Assembly (NCBI GenBank): GCA_964369755.1
Contig: CAYJFY010000062.1
Location: forward strand, 1 to 10,323
Reading direction: 5' to 3'
Length of the DNA: 10,323 nucleotides
Source of the DNA: CAUPWF01 sp964369755
GTDB lineage: Bacteria; Bacillota; Clostridia; Lachnospirales; Lachnospiraceae
Below the pieces are notes generated by a model that searched no databases, was not told the DNA's origin, and saw only the letters and a list, made by a program, of their open reading frames with translations. The position numbers and the translations under genes are program-made. Shown one piece after another: positions 6,381 to 10,323 of this stretch; position 1 is the stretch's first letter; the number at the start of each line of letters is the position of its first letter.

Positions 6381-8063
6381 CTACGCTTTCCTCACTCGAC
6401 AATTCTTCTTGAAGAATCCCATCCCATAGGCAATGGTGTTCTCATAACCTTGTGCATGAAACCCTTCCTCATACTGCTTCTCTCGAATCTGCTCCACTGC
6501 AATTTCAGAAAGCCCCCTGAACTTTGCCCCATCTTTTGTAGCTTTGAATTCGAATATCACTGCCTTGTGATCGATATTCAATGGTTCTAATACAAGGTCA
6601 GGTCTTCCAAGCCCCAATTCCATATTAGAGTGGGCACGATAACCCTTCATCCCACGTAGCAGTCCAATAATAAGTCCTTGATAGTAGGCTTCGGAATAAT
6701 CATGATAACTGATGGTCTCCATCAATACCTGACTAATCTCTTTTTCCATTGTATCTACATCGCCATTTAGAATCGCTTCATACAAGCCTGATAGATTCTG
6801 TTGTTCAATCTTCGCTTGAACCCACTCCATGATATGTCTTTCATAGATATACTTAATCTCACGGTTCGGAATCTTCATAGTCAAATGAATATTTTCACCC
6901 ACAGCTCTTTCGTCTACTTTTTTCAGATACCCTGTAAAGTATAGGAAGTTCCATAGATTATCATTGCTTGTGAAGATATCCTCGTATGTGATATCTTCGT
7001 GTATAGGCTTTTCTATGGTTCCACCCTGGATTAGATTCTCCAGCTCATCTTTCGTTTGCTCTGTTGATTTTTCTACTAACTCCCTGATAATGCTATTGGA
7101 ACTTGTATTCGACCAGTGTGGCTTCGGTAATGCTTCGTTGTTCAACTTTATGGAGTCCATATGGTTAATCACGCTCCATGGGTTGTACACTTCTGTATTC
7201 CCAAACAAGTAGCCATCGTACCAACTCTTTACCTGCTCCATGTGATTCTCTCTGCCATAATAGCAAAGCATGTCGTACACTTCCTCTTGGGTAAATCCAA
7301 AATACTCTCCATAGTACTCATCTTCTATTGAGACGATTTTTAGATTGTTGAGCCCTGTAAATATACTTTCCTTACTGATTCTCAAACAACCTGTCATCAC
7401 GGCAAACGCAAGGGAATCATTGGTCTTCAACGCTTCTGATAACATCCCCCTGACAAAATCTATCATCTCATCATAAAAACCTCTAAAATATGCATTTTCT
7501 AGAGGAACATCATATTCATCAAGTAGGATGACTGCCTTTTCGCCGTAGGCTTTTTCTAGACATTGGCACAGGAATGTCACGGAGCTCATACATAAGTCAA
7601 TATTGTCTATTTTACTCTGTATCTTTTTGTACCGTGCAGTCTCTTCCTCGTCGAGAACGCCAAGTTCTAATATCCTTTGGTGTCGTTTGAATTCATTTCC
7701 AATCCCCTCTCTTGCTTGATAATAGGCTGATTGAAAATTATTTCTCTTCATCTCTTTAAAATTCAGCATGATGACAGGATACTTCCCCTGATGCACAAGA
7801 TACTCTTCTCCAGCATCCTTTATCTTGAGACCTCGAAACAAATCTTCATCTAGTTTCTGAGAAGCATAATCCATCTCAAAGAAATACTTGAGCATGCTTA
7901 GATTGAGACTTTTCCCAAACCTTCGCGGTCTTGTGAATAAAGTTACCTTCGCATTGCTCTCTAATATTTGCTCTATAAGAAGACTTTTGTCTACATAATA
8001 GTATTCTTTTTTTATCATTTCTTCAAAGTTATCAACACCTATTGCAAGTGGTTTGAACTTCAT
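6381..8063 (-). CDS. AAA-ATPase-like protein with C-terminal PD-(D/E)XK nuclease-type domain
   Basis: This 560-residue protein has the architecture of the abundant AAA-ATPase-like (PF09820-type) plus PD-(D/E)XK (PF08011-type) family. The N-terminal part has FKPLAIGVDNF, YYYVDKS (21-27), a Walker A-like RPRRFGKS (45-52), a Walker B VILLDEYD (178-185), TGCLRISKESIFTGLNN (224-240), WYDGYLFG (281-288) and YNPWSV (293-298). The C-terminal part has GRPDLVLEP (486-494, D489) and IFEFKATK (503-510, E505 and K507), the expected nuclease core. The ATG at 8063 is chosen because GGAGG lies 9 nt before it and family members begin near the PLPIG-like segment; an in-frame ATG at 8132 lacks a ribosome binding site. 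The cellular role of the family is not established. It stands alone, and no terminator is seen before the polyamine promoter. Confidence 0.88.
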   Translation of the reverse strand: MKFKPLAIGVDNFEEMIKKEYYYVDKSLLIEQILESNAKVTLFTRPRRFGKSLNLSMLKYFFEMDYASQKLDEDLFRGLKIKDAGEEYLVHQGKYPVIMLNFKEMKRNNFQSAYYQAREGIGNEFKRHQRILELGVLDEEETARYKKIQSKIDNIDLCMSSVTFLCQCLEKAYGEKAVILLDEYDVPLENAYFRGFYDEMIDFVRGMLSEALKTNDSLAFAVMTGCLRISKESIFTGLNNLKIVSIEDEYYGEYFGFTQEEVYDMLCYYGRENHMEQVKSWYDGYLFGNTEVYNPWSVINHMDSIKLNNEALPKPHWSNTSSNSIIRELVEKSTEQTKDELENLIQGGTIEKPIHEDITYEDIFTSNDNLWNFLYFTGYLKKVDERAVGENIHLTMKIPNREIKYIYERHIMEWVQAKIEQQNLSGLYEAILNGDVDTMEKEISQVLMETISYHDYSEAYYQGLIIGLLRGMKGYRAHSNMELGLGRPDLVLEPLNIDHKAVIFEFKATKDGAKFRGLSEIAVEQIREKQYEEGFHAQGYENTIAYGMGFFKKNCRVRKA

Positions 8064-8072
8064 AAAGTTTTG

Positions 8073-8077
8073 CCTCC
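8073..8077 (-). promoter_or_regulatory. Ribosome binding site deciding the start of the AAA-ATPase-like gene
   Basis: GGAGG on the minus strand lies 9 nt upstream of the ATG at 8063-8061. The more upstream in-frame ATG at 8132 is preceded by AAGTCATATGAA, with no Shine-Dalgarno match. Confidence 0.75.
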
Positions 8078-8203
8078 ATTCCGATTCACCAAGTTCACTA
8101 CCTATATAAAACGGCTTCGTCGTTTCATTCATTTCATATGACTTGATTCTAGACTAACATATTGAGCTAGTGTTTTCAAGTTGAGAGTTTTTCTATTACA
8201 GAA

Positions 8204-8234
8204 AAATAAGTAATTTCCTATATATTGAAAAAGC
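8204..8234. repeat. Second copy of the terminator-linked AT-rich repeat
   Basis: This segment matches 6004-6034 at 27 of 31 positions, in the same orientation and 2200 bp away; the core AAATAAGTAATTTC is identical. As in copy 1 it lies directly downstream (minus-strand sense) of an intrinsic terminator. The left arm of the palindrome (about 8186-8206) is degraded here. Both terminator hairpins also carry the sequence ATGTCGCT. Confidence 0.75.
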
Positions 8235-8274
8235 CTCCTTGCAAGCGGTATGTCGCTTACAAGAAGACCTTTTT
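8228..8274 (-). terminator. Strong intrinsic terminator after the exchanger gene, potentially bidirectional
   Basis: The arms 8228-8246 and 8255-8274 form 19 contiguous pairs (four G-U) around an 8-nt loop. An A-run on the 5' side and a T-run on the 3' side allow termination in both directions. It abuts the transporter stop codon TAG (8277-8275) and so ends the fumarase-exchanger unit. Confidence 0.9.
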
Positions 8275-9471
8275 CTATACGATTGTTACTATAAATTTTG
8301 CTGCAAGTACGATTAATACCAATGCAATTGGATATGTTGCTGCATAGGCTGCTGCCACTGCATCCGTCTTGGCCACTGTAATCAGTGTTCCAAGTGCAGG
8401 TGTACTTGTCATTCCACCTGTAAGAGAACCTAAGTTGTTGAAGATACTTAACTTAAACACGTATTTTCCTAGTATGAATCCCAAGAGCATTGGTACTAAT
8501 GTCAGGATTGCCCCATATACAAAATATGCCGGCTTGACATACGTGACAAAGTTGATTCCTGCTGGAATTCCAGCTCCAACAAGGAACAATACGAGACCTA
8601 ATTCTCTAAAGAAGTTTAATGTGTTCTTATTAATACTTAAATCAATATTACCCATTCTTCCAAAATGTCCGATGATAAGTCCTGCTATTAATGTTCCTCC
8701 TGATGTTCCTAGTGAAAAGTTGATTACTGGAATCTTTATTACACCGATTAGCATTCCCACTATTATTGTTAATACGAATGGAAAGAAATCTAAAGTATCA
8801 ATCTTCTTCAACTTTTTCGTTACCTCATCTAGTTTCACTGTTCCTGCCGAGATAAAGGATTTTCTCTCTTCTTCAATATTTACCTTCAACAGTTTAGGTG
8901 CTAACTGAACAAAAAGAACTACTCCTAAAATACCGAATAGATATGCAATTCCATATCCAGCAGTTACTGCAGCCGGATCAGAAGCTGCATCCTTTGCTGC
9001 TGATAATCCTGGTGTACTAGTAAGCGCGCCTGTCAAAAGCCCAACTGCAAGTGATGAAGAAATTCCCGTCACTTTTACAATCACTACTGCAACTCCTACC
9101 CCTACTCCAATTACTATAATTCCCATTAAAATATAGGCTAGCATGCTTTTATTTAAATTTCGAAAGAATTTTGGTCCTGCTATCAATCCTACTGCTGTGA
9201 CAAATAGTGCGGTCCCTAGACTAGAAATCAAACCATATGACGAACTAAGTGAATCGTTATATAATTCGATTGTTCTCTCTCCAATTGTAAAAGAGCCTAC
9301 ATCATTTGCAATAATTCCGAATAATAGTGCTGCAAGTAAAACTCCTGCAGTTCCAAGGGATATTCCCTTGATTTCAATCCCTCCAATTAGATATCCCACT
9401 GTTGAGATTAAAAACACAAAAAATAGTACAGTCAATAAGGAGGCAATTAATGCACCCGAATATGCTTCCAT
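8275..9471 (-). CDS. Aspartate:alanine exchanger family (AspT/YidE-like) membrane transporter, short form without TrkA_C domains
   Basis: This 398-residue polytopic membrane protein has about 10-11 hydrophobic segments in two halves (about 7-192 and 229-396). Each half carries the family hallmark: GALTSTPGLSAA (148-159) and GGMTSTPALG (352-361). These place it in the Asp-Al_Ex family (TC 2.A.81), whose members exchange aspartate for alanine or take C4-dicarboxylates. AspT and YidE/YbjL carry two TrkA_C/RCK domains between the halves and are around 540-560 residues. Here only a charged linker of about 35 residues remains (194-228), so this is a short type and does not look like an internal truncation. 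AGGAG lies 6 nt before the ATG. The gene follows fumarase beta by 42 nt and ends at a strong terminator. The fumarase neighbours suggest a C4-dicarboxylate or aspartate substrate, which is inference. Confidence 0.85.
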   Translation of the reverse strand: MEAYSGALIASLLTVLFFVFLISTVGYLIGGIEIKGISLGTAGVLLAALLFGIIANDVGSFTIGERTIELYNDSLSSSYGLISSLGTALFVTAVGLIAGPKFFRNLNKSMLAYILMGIIVIGVGVGVAVVIVKVTGISSSLAVGLLTGALTSTPGLSAAKDAASDPAAVTAGYGIAYLFGILGVVLFVQLAPKLLKVNIEEERKSFISAGTVKLDEVTKKLKKIDTLDFFPFVLTIIVGMLIGVIKIPVINFSLGTSGGTLIAGLIIGHFGRMGNIDLSINKNTLNFFRELGLVLFLVGAGIPAGINFVTYVKPAYFVYGAILTLVPMLLGFILGKYVFKLSIFNNLGSLTGGMTSTPALGTLITVAKTDAVAAAYAATYPIALVLIVLAAKFIVTIV

Positions 9472-9513
9472 TCTTTACTCCTTTTCCTCTCTCTTTTTTC
9501 AATTCAAAAGAGC

Positions 9514-10071
9514 TTATTTTTTCATTGCTAAATAGTCATTCTTTCCTGTTGTATATAAGTTATTGCCCTCAGAATCAATGATTACTACAAGTGGCATTTC
9601 TTCTACTGTAAGCTTACGAAGAGCTTCTGCTCCAAGATCTTCATACGCAATCAATTCTGCTTTTTTTATACAACGTGCAAGTAATGCACCTGCTCCGCCG
9701 ATGGCTCCAAAATATACACCTGTATGCTCTTTCATAGCATCGATTACTTCTGGCAATCTTGCGCCTTTTCCAATCATTCCTCTTGCCCCTACGCTCATCA
9801 TTGTTGGTGCGTAGGCATCCATTCTTCCACTTGTAGTTGGACCTGCTGATCCAATTACTTGCCCTGGTTTTGCTGGGGTTGGACCTACGTAGTAGATTGT
9901 AGCATCTTTTGGGTCAAATGGTAATTCTTCGCCATTTGCGAGTGTTTCACACATACGCTTATGACCTGCATCACGAGAGGTGTAGATTTCACCTGTAAGA
10001 TATACTGTATCTCCAGCCTTTAAAGTCTTTGCAATTTCTTCTGTCAATGGTAATTGAATGTGTTTTTCCAT
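9514..10071 (-). CDS. fumB: Class I fumarate hydratase, beta subunit
   Basis: This 185-residue protein matches the beta (C-terminal) part of the iron-sulfur, class I fumarate hydratase/L-tartrate dehydratase family. The alpha and beta subunits together interconvert fumarate and malate. Visible motifs are LTGEIYTSRDAGHKRM (25-40), YYVGPTPAKPG (60-70), GSAGPTTSGRMD (74-85), GKGAR (101-105), AIGGAGALLA (123-132) and VEEMPLVVIIDSEGN (156-170). Length is normal for a separate beta subunit. The ATG follows the alpha stop by 1 nt, with a strong GGAGGT 8 nt upstream inside the alpha gene. Tartrate dehydratase (TtdB) is the close alternative and is hard to exclude by sequence; fumarase is the commoner assignment in clostridia. 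The symbol is used in the sense of the beta subunit, not for E. coli FumB. Confidence 0.9.
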   Translation of the reverse strand: MEKHIQLPLTEEIAKTLKAGDTVYLTGEIYTSRDAGHKRMCETLANGEELPFDPKDATIYYVGPTPAKPGQVIGSAGPTTSGRMDAYAPTMMSVGARGMIGKGARLPEVIDAMKEHTGVYFGAIGGAGALLARCIKKAELIAYEDLGAEALRKLTVEEMPLVVIIDSEGNNLYTTGKNDYLAMKK

Positions 10072-10072
10072 A

Positions 10073-10323
10073 TTAGATTACCTCCGTTTGGTGACGTGTT
10101 ACATGGCAGTTTATGTTGATTGCACAAGGCATTCCTGCAATGTGAGTTGGAAGGGTCTCGATGTTTAGTCCAATTGCTGTAGTCTTTCCACCAAATCCTT
10201 GTGGTCCAATCCCAAGTGCATTCACTTTCTCAAGCATCTCTACTTCTAAGTCTGCATAGTATGGATCACTGTTCTTTGAATCGATTGAACGCATCAAAGC
10301 TTTCTTTGCAAGAAGGGCTGCTT
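10073..10323 (-). CDS. fumA: Class I fumarate hydratase, alpha subunit, C-terminal fragment cut by window edge
   Basis: The last 82 codons are present and the frame runs open to the window edge, so the start lies beyond 10323. The segment ALGIGPQGFGGKTTAIG, followed by THIAGMPCAININCHVTRH, is the conserved C-terminal block of the alpha subunit of class I fumarases and tartrate dehydratases. The cysteine in INCH is probably one of the three [4Fe-4S] ligands known for the class; the others are outside the window. The split into alpha and beta subunits, in that order, is typical of anaerobes and archaea. The gene is followed after 1 nt by the beta subunit. Such clusters make oxygen-sensitive enzymes, consistent with an anaerobic host. 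The symbol denotes the alpha subunit. Confidence 0.9.
   Translation of the reverse strand, partial: AALLAKKALMRSIDSKNSDPYYADLEVEMLEKVNALGIGPQGFGGKTTAIGLNIETLPTHIAGMPCAININCHVTRHQTEVI

Noticed and set aside
8064..8132. A 23-codon N-terminal extension of the AAA-ATPase-like protein.
   Set aside because: The upstream ATG has no ribosome binding site, while the internal ATG has GGAGG at 9 nt and fits the usual family start.
8133..8180. Possible promoter of the AAA-ATPase-like gene (TTGAAA-17-TAGTCT).
   Set aside because: The -10 box is poor and no better pair was seen, so the promoter of this gene is left unassigned.
8369..8908. A long plus-strand open frame (179 codons) opposite the exchanger gene.
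   Set aside because: It is antisense to a clear membrane transporter with conserved motifs and has no family resemblance of its own; the same holds for the other plus-strand frames in the window.

Overview
The window looks like a low-GC, Gram-positive chromosome segment, most likely from a Clostridia member such as Lachnospiraceae. The basis is codon use, strong GGAGG ribosome binding sites, a SpeE of the Bacillus/Clostridium type, a class I two-subunit fumarase and an AAA-ATPase-like/PD-(D/E)XK protein of a kind common in gut clostridia. Taxonomy is an inference from protein resemblance. Every supported gene lies on the minus strand, so the region reads from right to left.

Right end (8228-10323): the 3' part of the alpha subunit of class I fumarate hydratase, the complete beta subunit, and a short member of the aspartate:alanine exchanger family. 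The three are closely spaced and end at a very strong intrinsic terminator that abuts the transporter stop codon. This suggests a C4-dicarboxylate/amino-acid unit in which fumarase and an exchanger work together.

Middle (6381-8063): one 560-residue AAA-ATPase-like protein with a C-terminal PD-(D/E)XK nuclease-type domain, of unknown cellular role. Its best start is 23 codons inside the longest reading frame. It lies between two copies of a repeated terminator-plus-palindrome module.

Polyamine region (447-6359): a near-consensus promoter just after the AAA gene drives a leader of about 385 nt with several hairpins and an intrinsic terminator. Five tightly packed genes follow: arginine decarboxylase (speA), spermidine synthase (speE), agmatinase-family ureohydrolase (speB), carboxynorspermidine/carboxyspermidine dehydrogenase and carboxynorspermidine/carboxyspermidine decarboxylase (nspC). 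Together they can convert arginine to agmatine, then putrescine, then spermidine. The operon carries enzymes of two different spermidine routes: aminopropyl transfer (SpeE) and carboxyspermidine formation. The AdoMet decarboxylase that SpeE needs is not in the window.

Left end (1-374): a YefM/Phd-family antitoxin and the first 18 codons of a YoeB-family toxin. The promoter has three TGTAC operator cores spaced exactly 12 bp apart, across the -10/-35 region and the likely transcription start.

The features most worth following up are the leader/terminator architecture ahead of the polyamine operon, the mixed spermidine pathways, and the repeated terminator-palindrome module. No CRISPR array, insertion sequence, tRNA or rRNA was seen.
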